Source: Cyclobacteriaceae bacterium
GTDB taxonomy: Bacteria; Bacteroidota; Bacteroidia; Cytophagales; Cyclobacteriaceae
Direction: 5' to 3'
Length of the DNA: 36,359 bases
NCBI GenBank assembly: GCA_009885605.1
Contig: VFKK01000140.1
Coordinates: forward strand, 1 to 36,359
Shown one piece after another: positions 16,020 through 23,177 of the stretch (position 1 is the first letter of the stretch; every line of letters starts with the position of its first letter). The position numbers and the translations under genes were made by a program. Below the pieces are notes generated by a model. That model was not told the DNA's origin. It searched no databases and saw only the letters and a list, made by a program, of their open reading frames with translations.

Positions 16020-16412
16020 TTAATTTGCCTTTTCGTTTGTTACTAATTCACCAGCGGTAACATCCTGTGCAATGATTGTATCAATTACAAGGGTTACATG
16101 ATTTGATCTTTTGCGGATTCTATGACCTCTTCCCTGAGGAGCTGGTCTCAATCTCTTAAGTGATCTTCCTTCGTCAACCATAACAGTTTTGATATACAGA
16201 TCAGCTTCTTCAAGCTTTGTATCAGGATTTTTGGCTTGCCAGTTTGCAACTGCAGAAAGCACTAATTTCTCTAATCTTATCGCACCGTGGTTAGGTGTGA
16301 ACTTTAAGATAGACAAAGCAATACCTACTCTTTTGCCTCTAACCAAGTCGGCTACAAGGCGCATCTTGCGCGGAGATGTAGGGACGTTATTTAATCTTGC
16401 TGATGCTTCCAT
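16020..16412 (-). CDS. rplV: Large-subunit ribosomal protein L22
   Basis: Its long beta-hairpin lines the peptide exit tunnel and, with L4, forms the constriction where macrolides bind nearby. 130 residues. Conserved parts: MEASARLNNVPTSPRKMRLV, RGKRVGIALSILKF and the hairpin RPAPQGRGHRIRKRSNHVT, which looks intact. Two nt after rpsS and 9 nt before rpsC. Confidence 0.99.
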   Translation of the reverse strand: MEASARLNNVPTSPRKMRLVADLVRGKRVGIALSILKFTPNHGAIRLEKLVLSAVANWQAKNPDTKLEEADLYIKTVMVDEGRSLKRLRPAPQGRGHRIRKRSNHVTLVIDTIIAQDVTAGELVTNEKAN

Positions 16413-16414
16413 GA

Positions 16415-16693
16415 TTATCTCTTTCCTTTATCTTTTTTGGCAACGTGGCCTCTGAAATTTCTGGTAGGAGCAAATTCACCAAGCTTGTGGCCTACCATGT
16501 TGTCTGTAACAAAAACAGGAATAAACTTATTTCCATTATGCACAGCGAAGGTATGTCCTACGAAATCTGGAGAAATCATAGATCTTCTTGACCAAGTCTT
16601 GATGACAGATTTCTTTCCGGACTCGTTCATAACATCCACCTTTTTCAAAAGATGGTGCTCGATATAAGGACCTTTTTTTAATGAACGTGCCAT
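16415..16693 (-). CDS. rpsS: Small-subunit ribosomal protein S19
   Basis: S19 forms a complex with S13 in the 30S head near the A-site tRNA. 92 residues. MARSLKKGPYIEHHLLKKVD at the start, then KTWSRRSMISPDFVGHTFAV and the signature MVGHKLGEFAPTRNFRGH. Two-nt gaps from rplB and to rplV. Confidence 0.99.
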   Translation of the reverse strand: MARSLKKGPYIEHHLLKKVDVMNESGKKSVIKTWSRRSMISPDFVGHTFAVHNGNKFIPVFVTDNMVGHKLGEFAPTRNFRGHVAKKDKGKR

Positions 16694-16695
16694 AA

Positions 16696-17520
16696 TTATT
16701 TAGATCTTTTACTTACGATAAAGTTATTTGAATACTTCTTAGGTGATCTGGTTTTCTTACCCTTCGACAAAAGACCTTTTCTTGATCTTGGATGTCCTCC
16801 GGAAGAACGACCTTCACCACCACCCATCGGGTGATCGACTGGGTTCATCGCAACACCTCTTGTACGAGGTCTAACTCCTAGCCATCTCATACGGCCGGCT
16901 TTTCCAAGAACCACATTCATATGGTCACCGTTTGATACAGTTCCTACTGTAGCCATACAAGTTCCCAATACGAGTCTCATCTCACCTGAAGGAAGTTTTA
17001 CCGTCACGTATTTACCCTCACGTGCAACGATCTGTGCATAACCACCAGCACTTCTTGCCATCACTCCACCTTTACCTGGCTTCAATTCCAAGTTATGTAC
17101 AATTGTACCCATTGGAATGTTTGCCAGAGGCATTGCATTACCAACTTCTGGAGCTACTTGCTCACCGGAAATCACTGTTTGTCCAACTTGCAAACCTTCC
17201 GGCGCGATAATGTAGGCCTTTGCACCGTCCACATAATACAGTAGGGCAAGACGGGCTGTTCTGTTTGGATCATACTCGATAGACTTAACTACCGCAGGTA
17301 CACCAAACTTATTTCTCTTGAAGTCTACAATTCTGAGTCTTCTTTTATGACCACCACCAATGTAGCGAGCGGTCATTTTGCCTTCATTATTTCTACCACC
17401 TGACTTCTTATTAGGAGCAAGAAGAGATTTCTCTGGCTTAGACGCAGTTATTTCGTCAAACGCCGGGGCTACTCTGAATCTTGTTCCTGGAGTTACAGGC
17501 TTCAATTTTTTAATTGCCAT
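16696..17520 (-). CDS. rplB: Large-subunit ribosomal protein L2
   Basis: One of the proteins nearest the peptidyl transferase centre, needed for subunit joining. 274 residues, standard. N-terminal OB-like domain followed by an SH3-like domain; visible motifs are GGGHKRRLRIVDFKRNK, PGKGGVMARSAGGYAQIVA and the C-terminal VAMNPVDHPMGGGEGRSSGG with its conserved His. Basic C-terminal tail ends NNFIVSKRSK. Thirteen nt after rplW. Confidence 0.99.
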   Translation of the reverse strand: MAIKKLKPVTPGTRFRVAPAFDEITASKPEKSLLAPNKKSGGRNNEGKMTARYIGGGHKRRLRIVDFKRNKFGVPAVVKSIEYDPNRTARLALLYYVDGAKAYIIAPEGLQVGQTVISGEQVAPEVGNAMPLANIPMGTIVHNLELKPGKGGVMARSAGGYAQIVAREGKYVTVKLPSGEMRLVLGTCMATVGTVSNGDHMNVVLGKAGRMRWLGVRPRTRGVAMNPVDHPMGGGEGRSSGGHPRSRKGLLSKGKKTRSPKKYSNNFIVSKRSK

Positions 17521-17533
17521 GATATTGATTCAA

Positions 17534-17821
17534 TTAAATTTCTCCGTAAAAATCAATTACCTCACCATCGGCTACTTGCACAATTGCTTTCTTAAAAGAA
17601 TTGGTGAAGCCTGATACTACTTTATTGTTGGTGTAGCGAGTTTTTTGCTTTGCAGCGTATCTCATGGTCTTGATAGAAACCACTTTTACACCAAACGTTT
17701 TTTCTACAGCTTTCTTGATTTCTGGTTTCTTCGCAGTTTTCTCAACGATGAATCCATAAACGCCTCTTTCATTCATGGCGGAAATCTTCTCTGTAATCAA
17801 AGGTTGTTTCAGAATATCCAT
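17534..17821 (-). CDS. rplW: Large-subunit ribosomal protein L23
   Basis: Exit-tunnel rim protein and docking point for trigger factor and SRP. 95 residues. Begins MDILKQPLITEKISAMNERG, then YGFIVEKTAKKPEIKKAVEK and FGVKVVSIKTM; the conserved surface Glu region (VEKTAKKPEI) is present. Four nt after rplD. Confidence 0.99.
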   Translation of the reverse strand: MDILKQPLITEKISAMNERGVYGFIVEKTAKKPEIKKAVEKTFGVKVVSIKTMRYAAKQKTRYTNNKVVSGFTNSFKKAIVQVADGEVIDFYGEI

Positions 17822-17825
17822 TGTC

Positions 17826-18455
17826 TTATTTCGATAAAATGGTTTCTAACATACTTACAGAACCTTCACAAATAACCAATTGGTCAGCGTGGAGCACTTG
17901 ATAAGTATTTACATCATTTACAGTTACAACCTTTGCCTTTGGCAAGTTTCTGCTAGACAGATACACATTCTTGTTTTCTTCAGGAAGAACCAACAACGTC
18001 TTTTTGTCTGTCAAAGAAAGGCCAGAAAGCAAAGCCAGATAGTTTTTAGTTTTTGGAGCATCGAATTGGATATTTTCCAAAACCAAAATACTGTTGTCTT
18101 TCACTTTATAAGCAATGGCAGACTTTCTGGCTAATTGTTTAACTTTTTTATTCAATTTGAAGGAATAATCTCTTGGTCTTGGACCAAATACTCTTCCTCC
18201 ACCTCTGAAAAGCGGCGACTTTATAGATCCAGCTCTTGCACCACCGGTGCCTTTTTGCTTTTTGATCTTTTTAGTAGAGCCTGCAATTTCATTTCTCTCT
18301 TTTGATTTGTGAGTACCCTGTCTTTGGTTAGCCAAGTACTGCTTCACATCCAGATAGATCGCGTGATCGTTTGGAACGATAGCGAAAATTTCGTCAGACA
18401 AGCTAACTGTTCTACCGGTGTTCTCTCCTTTATGATTAATTACTGCTAATTCCAT
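17826..18455 (-). CDS. rplD: Large-subunit ribosomal protein L4
   Basis: L4 reaches the tunnel constriction and in E. coli represses the S10 operon. 209 residues. The extended loop contains KIKKQKGTGGARAGSIKSP and FRGGGRVFGPRPRDYSFK, both intact; the globular part ends VSMLETILSK. Located 3 nt after rplC and 4 nt before rplW. If autogenous control exists here, its target would be the leader between 19149 and 19091. Confidence 0.99.
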   Translation of the reverse strand: MELAVINHKGENTGRTVSLSDEIFAIVPNDHAIYLDVKQYLANQRQGTHKSKERNEIAGSTKKIKKQKGTGGARAGSIKSPLFRGGGRVFGPRPRDYSFKLNKKVKQLARKSAIAYKVKDNSILVLENIQFDAPKTKNYLALLSGLSLTDKKTLLVLPEENKNVYLSSRNLPKAKVVTVNDVNTYQVLHADQLVICEGSVSMLETILSK

Positions 18456-18458
18456 GGC

Positions 18459-19091
18459 TTACTTCTCTAGAATAACGAAAGAATTTTTTGGGCCAGGTAC
18501 TGAACCAGAAACTAACAGGAGGTTTTGCTCAGGGTAAATTCTCAACACTCGAAGGTTGATTACTTTTACTCTGTCACCACCAGTTCTTCCTGCCATTCTC
18601 ATTCCTTTAAATACTCTGGAAGGCCAAGAACATGCACCAATTGAACCCGGGTGCCTAAGTCTGTTGTGCTGACCGTGAGTTGTTCCACCCACACCAGCAA
18701 AACCATGACGTTTTACAACACCTTGGAAACCTTTACCTTTAGAAGTACCAATAGCATCTACGAAGTCACCTTCAATAAATACTTGCTCAGCCTTCACAGT
18801 CTTACCCAGATCAACCTGACCGTCAAATTCGACGCGGAAATCTCTGAACTCCACAACTTTCTGCTTTGGTGTTGTACCGGCCTTTTTGAAATGACCCATT
18901 AGTGGCTTAGGAGTGTTTTTCTCCTTACGCTCACCGAATGCCAACTGCACTGCGTTGTACCCGTCTGTATCGACGTTTTTTACTTGCGTCACTACGCAAG
19001 GACCAGCTTCTATTAGCGTGCATGCGACGTTACGTCCATCGGCACTGAAAATGCTAGTCATACCTACTTTTTTTCCTATAATACCAGACAT
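18459..19091 (-). CDS. rplC: Large-subunit ribosomal protein L3
   Basis: Early 50S assembly protein that reaches towards the peptidyl transferase centre. The start MSGIIGKKVGMTSIFSADGR at 19089-19091 gives 210 residues, the normal length; the 31-codon in-frame extension upstream is hydrophobic, unlike L3, and would run across the promoter. The tip loop GVGGTTHGQHNRLRHPGSIG, with the Gln that is methylated in E. coli, and WPSRVFKGMRMAGRTGGDRV are present. First gene of its transcript. Confidence 0.98.
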   Translation of the reverse strand: MSGIIGKKVGMTSIFSADGRNVACTLIEAGPCVVTQVKNVDTDGYNAVQLAFGERKEKNTPKPLMGHFKKAGTTPKQKVVEFRDFRVEFDGQVDLGKTVKAEQVFIEGDFVDAIGTSKGKGFQGVVKRHGFAGVGGTTHGQHNRLRHPGSIGACSWPSRVFKGMRMAGRTGGDRVKVINLRVLRIYPEQNLLLVSGSVPGPKNSFVILEK

Positions 19092-19117
19092 CTTTAATAA
19101 GATATATTGATAATCAA

Positions 19118-19135
19118 CAGGCAAATGTCTGCCTG
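19118..19135 (-). promoter_or_regulatory. Small hairpin in the rplC leader
   Basis: A 6-bp stem CAGGCA/TGCCTG with a 6-nt loop (loop at 19124-19129) would form in the leader RNA between the predicted start (~19149) and the rplC ATG (19091). No T-run follows, so it is not a terminator; a role in autogenous control is speculation. Confidence 0.4.
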
Positions 19136-19154
19136 AGCCCTTTTTTAGGGACTG

Positions 19155-19185
19155 CAAAGTTACTGAAATAAAATTCTGCAACAAA
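19155..19185 (-). promoter_or_regulatory. Promoter of the rplC-rplQ transcript
   Basis: Minus strand: TTTG (complement of 19182-19185), a 19-nt spacer, then TAACTTTG (19155-19162). Both boxes and the spacing match the Bacteroidota primary-sigma consensus TTTG-N19/20-TAnnTTTG. Transcription would start near 19149. It sits between the rpsJ terminator and the rplC start, the only large gap in the ribosomal cluster. Confidence 0.82.
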
Positions 19186-19287
19186 CGCCAACTCCTATAT
19201 TTTCAAACAATTAGGAAATATTTAATTTGGCGTTTTTCTGATTAACCTATAAGGAACCAATTGAAATCGAAATGTGGATCTAAAAGC

Positions 19288-19318
19288 AAAAAGACCTGAG
19301 CTTCCGCACAGGCCTTTT
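19288..19318 (-). terminator. Rho-independent terminator after rpsJ
   Basis: A 10-bp stem with one G-T pair (arms 19309-19318 and 19289-19298) and a 10-nt loop, followed on the minus strand by five T (complement of 19288-19292). It is 20 nt beyond the rpsJ stop and separates the str-type operon from the rplC operon. Confidence 0.82.
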
Positions 19319-19338
19319 CTACAAGATTTGAGGTCCTG

Positions 19339-19644
19339 TCAGACTTTGATCTCTACATCAACTCCGCTAGGAAGCTCGATTTTCATCAAAGCGTCCACTG
19401 TTTTTGAAGAGTTAGAGTAGATATCTACCAGTCTCTTGTAAGTACAAAGCTGATATTGATCTCTGGCCTTTTTGTTTACGTGTGGGGATTTCAAAACTGT
19501 GAATTTCTCCTTTTTCGTAGGCAAAGGAATAGGTCCTACAACGATTGCTCCAGTGGCTTTTACAGCCTTCACGATCTTCTCTGATGACTTATCCACCAGG
19601 CTATGATCGTATGATTTAAGTTTTATTCTGATTTTCTGATTCAT
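19339..19644 (-). CDS. rpsJ: Small-subunit ribosomal protein S10 (NusE)
   Basis: 30S head protein that also works as transcription factor NusE, binding NusG and NusB. 101 residues. Conserved stretches: MNQKIRIKLKSYDHSLVDKS, VVGPIPLPTKKEKFTVLKSP and HVNKKARDQYQLCTYKRLVD. It is 12 nt after fusA and is followed by a terminator, so here S10 belongs to the rpsL-rpsG-fusA transcript and not to the operon usually named after it. Confidence 0.99.
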   Translation of the reverse strand: MNQKIRIKLKSYDHSLVDKSSEKIVKAVKATGAIVVGPIPLPTKKEKFTVLKSPHVNKKARDQYQLCTYKRLVDIYSNSSKTVDALMKIELPSGVDVEIKV

Positions 19645-19656
19645 TTCAATTAGAAT

Positions 19657-21774
19657 TTAGGATTTTTCACCTTTAACTTTTGCGATTACTGCTTCAGCAA
19701 TGTTGTTAGGAACCGGCTCGTAGTGAGAGAACGTCAGTGAAGCAGAAGCTCTGCCTGATGAGTTTGTTCTCAAGTCAGTTACATAACCGAATAATTCAGA
19801 CAATGGAACATTAGCTTTGATTACAGAGGAAGTTCCTTTGGTATCCATTCCTTTCATTACGCCTCTTCTTCTGTTCAAATCACCAGTGATAGGACCAGTG
19901 TATTCGTCAGGAGTAACTACCTCCACAGACATGATTGGCTCCAAAAGTTGTGGCTTGCATTTTCTTGCAGCTTCTTTGAAACCAATCCTTGCAGCCAATT
20001 CAAAGGAAAGGGCATCAGAATCGACATCGTGGAATGATCCGTGGAATAGTCTCACTTTCATTGCCTCGATAGGATATCCAGCCAATGGACCATTTTTCAT
20101 GGCCTCGTTGAAACCTTTCTGGATAGCAGGGATGAATTCTCTTGGAATAACACCACCCACGATTCCGTTGACGAAATCCAACCCTGGCTTAATTTCTCCT
20201 GATTCCGCATCAGGTGCTTTTGGACCAAGTTCGAATAAGATGTCTGCGAATTTACCTTTACCACCAGTCTGCTTCTTGTAAACTTCTTTGTGCTCAACAT
20301 TTGCAAAAAGAGCTTCTTTGTAAGCCACCTGAGGTGCACCCTGGTTGATTTCAACTTTAAATTCTCTCTTAAGACGATCGATGATAATCTCCAAGTGAAG
20401 TTCACCCATACCTCTTAGAATAGTTTGACCAGTTTCCTGATCAGTATTTACTACGAGTGTTGGATCTTCTTCAACCAATTTGGAAATGGCCATACCCAAT
20501 CTATCAGCATCTACCTGCTTCTTAGGCTCGATAGCATATCCGATAACCGGCTCTGGGAAAACCATTGATTCTAATACCACCTTGCGCTTTTCGTCGCAAA
20601 GAGTGTCACCTGTCTTAATATCTTTGAATCCAACTACAGCACCAATATCACCAGCAACCAATCTTTCGATTTGATTTTGCTTATTAGCGTGCATTTGGAA
20701 TACTCTTGAAATACGTTCTTTATTGCCTGATCGACTATTGAAAATATAAGAACCAGACTCAAGCGTACCAGAGTATGCTCTTACAAAACAAAGTCTACCT
20801 ACAAATGGGTCTGTGGCGATTTTGAAAGCAAGACCAGCAAATGGTTCTTTTTCATCAGGTCGAATTGCAACTGGCTCTTCTGAATCAAGACCCGTAGCTA
20901 CAATATCATCTTTATCCAATGGTGATGGAAGTAATTCCATTACAAGGTCAAGCATTGTTTGTACACCTTTATTTTTGAATGAAGAACCACAAACCATAGG
21001 GACAATTTTCATGTCAATGGTTGCTTTTCTCAAAGCACTCAAAATCTCGGACTCTGTAATTGAATTTGGATCGTCAAAAAACTTCTCCATCAATGCCTCG
21101 TCGTAGTCAGCCACTGCTTCAAGCAAATGCTCTCTGTATTCGGCTACTTCTTCGATCATATCTGCAGGAATTGGAACTTCTCTAAAGGTCATGCCTTTGT
21201 CATCCTCGTTCCACTCGATTGCACGATTATTGATCAAATCAACAACACCTGTAAAGTTTTCTTCAGCACCAATTGGAAGTTGCAGTGGAACTGCATGGCT
21301 ACCCAGCATTTCTCTTACTTGCTTACAAACTCCTAAGAAATCTGCTCCGGCACGGTCCATTTTGTTAACGAATCCGATACGAGCAACTTTATAGTTATCT
21401 GCAAGTCTCCAGTTGGTTTCAGATTGAGGTTCTACTCCGTCTACTGCACTAAACAAAAATACCAATCCATCGAGAACACGAAGTGATCTGTTTACCTCTA
21501 CGGTAAAGTCAACGTGACCGGGAGTATCGATGATGTTTATTTGATATTTGTTACTTCTGTAATCCCAAAAAACTGTAGTAGCAGCTGAAGTGATGGTAAT
21601 ACCTCTCTCCTGCTCTTGCTCCATCCAGTCCATAGTGGCTGCACCATCGTGCACCTCACCAATTTTGTGACTCACACCTGAATAATAAAGAATTCGCTCA
21701 GTGGTGGTAGTTTTACCGGCATCAATATGTGCCGCAATTCCAATGTTCCTTGTGAATTTTAAATCTCTTGCCAT
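19657..21774 (-). CDS. fusA: Elongation factor G
   Basis: GTPase that drives translocation of tRNA and mRNA on the ribosome. 705 residues in the five-domain layout. G1 AHIDAGKT (residues 15-22), switch I RGITITSAATT, G3 DTPGHVDFT, G4 NKMDRAG. Domain IV has the GGVIPREFIPAIQKGFNEAM stretch; domain V ends with TDLRTNSSGRASASLTFSHY. It lies 5 nt after rpsG and 12 nt before rpsJ. The sequence looks like canonical ribosome-translocating EF-G, not a mitochondrial-type or FusB-like paralogue. Confidence 0.99.
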   Translation of the reverse strand: MARDLKFTRNIGIAAHIDAGKTTTTERILYYSGVSHKIGEVHDGAATMDWMEQEQERGITITSAATTVFWDYRSNKYQINIIDTPGHVDFTVEVNRSLRVLDGLVFLFSAVDGVEPQSETNWRLADNYKVARIGFVNKMDRAGADFLGVCKQVREMLGSHAVPLQLPIGAEENFTGVVDLINNRAIEWNEDDKGMTFREVPIPADMIEEVAEYREHLLEAVADYDEALMEKFFDDPNSITESEILSALRKATIDMKIVPMVCGSSFKNKGVQTMLDLVMELLPSPLDKDDIVATGLDSEEPVAIRPDEKEPFAGLAFKIATDPFVGRLCFVRAYSGTLESGSYIFNSRSGNKERISRVFQMHANKQNQIERLVAGDIGAVVGFKDIKTGDTLCDEKRKVVLESMVFPEPVIGYAIEPKKQVDADRLGMAISKLVEEDPTLVVNTDQETGQTILRGMGELHLEIIIDRLKREFKVEINQGAPQVAYKEALFANVEHKEVYKKQTGGKGKFADILFELGPKAPDAESGEIKPGLDFVNGIVGGVIPREFIPAIQKGFNEAMKNGPLAGYPIEAMKVRLFHGSFHDVDSDALSFELAARIGFKEAARKCKPQLLEPIMSVEVVTPDEYTGPITGDLNRRRGVMKGMDTKGTSSVIKANVPLSELFGYVTDLRTNSSGRASASLTFSHYEPVPNNIAEAVIAKVKGEKS

Positions 21775-21779
21775 CTTAA

Positions 21780-22247
21780 TTAAAATCTAAAGTGAGAGAA
21801 CGCTTTGTTGGCTTCAGCCATTCTGTGCGTATCATCTTTTTTCTTCACACCGGCACCTTCGCCTTTTGAAGCAGCGATGATTTCGCCGGCTAATCTGTCC
21901 ATCATTGTCTTCTCTCCTCTTTTTCTGGCGTAGTTGATCATCCACTTGATACCAAGTGAAATTTTTCTGTCAGGTCGAACTTCCATTGGAACCTGGAACG
22001 TAGCACCACCAACTCTACGACTCTTCACCTCTACGGATGGAGCTATATTGTTAAGCGCTTTTTTCCAAACCTCAAGACCATTCTCACCTACTTTTGTTTC
22101 TACTTTCGCTACCGCGTCGTAGAAAATTTTGTAAGCGATACTCTTCTTCCCATCTACCATTAGACAGTTCACAAACTTGGTTACCAAGGTGTCATTGAAC
22201 TTTGGATCAGGAAGAATATATCTCTTCTTTGGTTTCGCTTTTCTCAT
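21780..22247 (-). CDS. rpsG: Small-subunit ribosomal protein S7
   Basis: Nucleates assembly of the 30S head and lies near the E-site tRNA. 155 residues. Begins MRKAKPKKRYILPDPKFNDT; contains VEVKSRRVGGATFQVPMEVR and MINYARKRGEKTMMDRLAGE, and ends THRMAEANKAFSHFRF. Fifteen nt after rpsL, 5 nt before fusA. Confidence 0.99.
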   Translation of the reverse strand: MRKAKPKKRYILPDPKFNDTLVTKFVNCLMVDGKKSIAYKIFYDAVAKVETKVGENGLEVWKKALNNIAPSVEVKSRRVGGATFQVPMEVRPDRKISLGIKWMINYARKRGEKTMMDRLAGEIIAASKGEGAGVKKKDDTHRMAEANKAFSHFRF

Positions 22248-22262
22248 TTCTTTGGATTGTTA

Positions 22263-22691
22263 TTATTTTTTCTTTTTTGCTGGAGCACCTTTGGCTGCAG
22301 CTACTGGAGCACCTTTTCCAGCTTTAGGTCTCTTAGCACCGTACTTGGAACGACCTTGCTTACGGTCTTTAACTCCCGCTGTATCGAGTGCACCACGGAT
22401 GATGTGATATCTTACTCCTGGAAGATCCTTAACACGACCACCTCTGATCAATACGATCGAGTGCTCCTGTAGATTGTGACCTTCTCCTGGAATGTAAGCA
22501 TTCACTTCTTTTCCATTTGTCAATCTCACCCTGGCCACCTTTCTCATCGCAGAGTTAGGCTTCTTAGGGGTTGTAGTATACACTCTGGTACAAACACCTC
22601 TACGCTGAGGACATGCATCCAAAGCTCTAGATTTTGATTTGGTCTCCAGTGTGGTTCTACCTTTTCTTACTAACTGTTGAATAGTAGGCAT
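22263..22691 (-). CDS. rpsL: Small-subunit ribosomal protein S12 with basic tail
   Basis: Decoding-centre protein that governs fidelity. The core starts MPTIQQLVRKGRTTLETKSK; K43 in TTTPKKPNSAMRK and the RGGRVKDLPGVRYH loop are the wild-type, streptomycin-sensitive residues. The C-terminus is extended by about 18 residues of Lys, Ala, Gly and Pro (KGAPVAAAKGAPAKKKK), giving 142 residues against 124 in E. coli. First gene after the promoter at 22739-22769. Confidence 0.99.
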   Translation of the reverse strand: MPTIQQLVRKGRTTLETKSKSRALDACPQRRGVCTRVYTTTPKKPNSAMRKVARVRLTNGKEVNAYIPGEGHNLQEHSIVLIRGGRVKDLPGVRYHIIRGALDTAGVKDRKQGRSKYGAKRPKAGKGAPVAAAKGAPAKKKK

Positions 22692-22738
22692 TAACTGATA
22701 AAATTTAGTTTTCCCGTAAACTGTTGAATTTTGGACTG

Positions 22739-22769
22739 CAAAGGTAAAGAAAGTAATAAGAGGAACAAA
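22739..22769 (-). promoter_or_regulatory. Promoter of rpsL-rpsG-fusA-rpsJ
   Basis: Minus strand: TTTG (complement of 22766-22769), 19-nt spacer, TACCTTTG (22739-22746), matching the Bacteroidota consensus in both boxes. Start point expected near 22733, giving a leader of about 40 nt before the rpsL ATG at 22691. It lies wholly in the 98-nt gap after the DUF3467 gene. Confidence 0.82.
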
Positions 22770-22789
22770 ATTAAGTAATTATATTTTTG

Positions 22790-23113
22790 TTACGCTTCCC
22801 CGGGTGTTCCAAATGAAATTGGAAATTGCGGAGCATTTCCTGATTGATTTATCTTACCAAATGCTGCCTCATATTTTTCGATGTTATCCTTGAGGGCTGC
22901 CACCAATCGTTTCGCATGATCCGGAGTCACAATGATTCTGGACTTTACTTTTGCTTTTGGCACTCCCGGCATCAATCGAATAAAATCGATCACAAATTCA
23001 GAATTAGAATGTGCGATCATCGCAAGATTTGAGTAGATCCCTTCAGCTACTTCTTCTGAAAGCTCCACATTGATCTGCTGATTATTTCGGTTTACTCCAT
23101 TCTCGTCTTCCAT
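22790..23113 (-). CDS. DUF3467 family protein of unknown function
   Basis: A 107-residue soluble protein recognised as DUF3467-like from its pattern: QQINVELSEEVAEGIYSNLA, then SNSEFVIDFIRLMPGVPKAK, SRIIVTPDHAKRLVAALKDN and a final helix IEKYEAAFGKI. The ends are low in order (Asn/Gln-rich start, Pro/Gly-rich end). No signal peptide, membrane segment or catalytic motif is seen. It lies between the rpoC terminator and the rpsL promoter, a place it holds widely in Bacteroidota as far as I recall. No promoter could be found in the 15 nt separating it from the terminator, so it may depend on read-through from rpoC. Confidence 0.85.
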   Translation of the reverse strand: MEDENGVNRNNQQINVELSEEVAEGIYSNLAMIAHSNSEFVIDFIRLMPGVPKAKVKSRIIVTPDHAKRLVAALKDNIEKYEAAFGKINQSGNAPQFPISFGTPGEA

Positions 23114-23127
23114 GAGTTGATTTGATT

Positions 23128-23158
23128 AAAAAAGGCCTGTACAAAGACAGGCCTTTTT
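23128..23158 (-). terminator. Rho-independent terminator after rpoC
   Basis: A 12-bp perfect stem AAAAAGGCCTGT/ACAGGCCTTTTT (arms 23147-23158 and 23129-23140, 6-nt loop), with six T on the minus strand from 23133 to 23128. It starts 19 nt past the rpoC stop. The symmetric A/T tracts could also work on the plus strand. Confidence 0.9.
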
Positions 23159-23177
23159 ATATTGGTTAATTTTCTAG

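Noticed and set aside
19092..19184. In-frame N-terminal extension of rplC by 31 residues
   Set aside because: It covers the predicted promoter and leader, is unlike L3, and MSGIIGKKVGMTSIF is the conserved L3 start.
19817..20281. 154-codon plus-strand open frame opposite fusA
   Set aside because: Antisense frame in a highly conserved gene; product is low-complexity and unlike known proteins.
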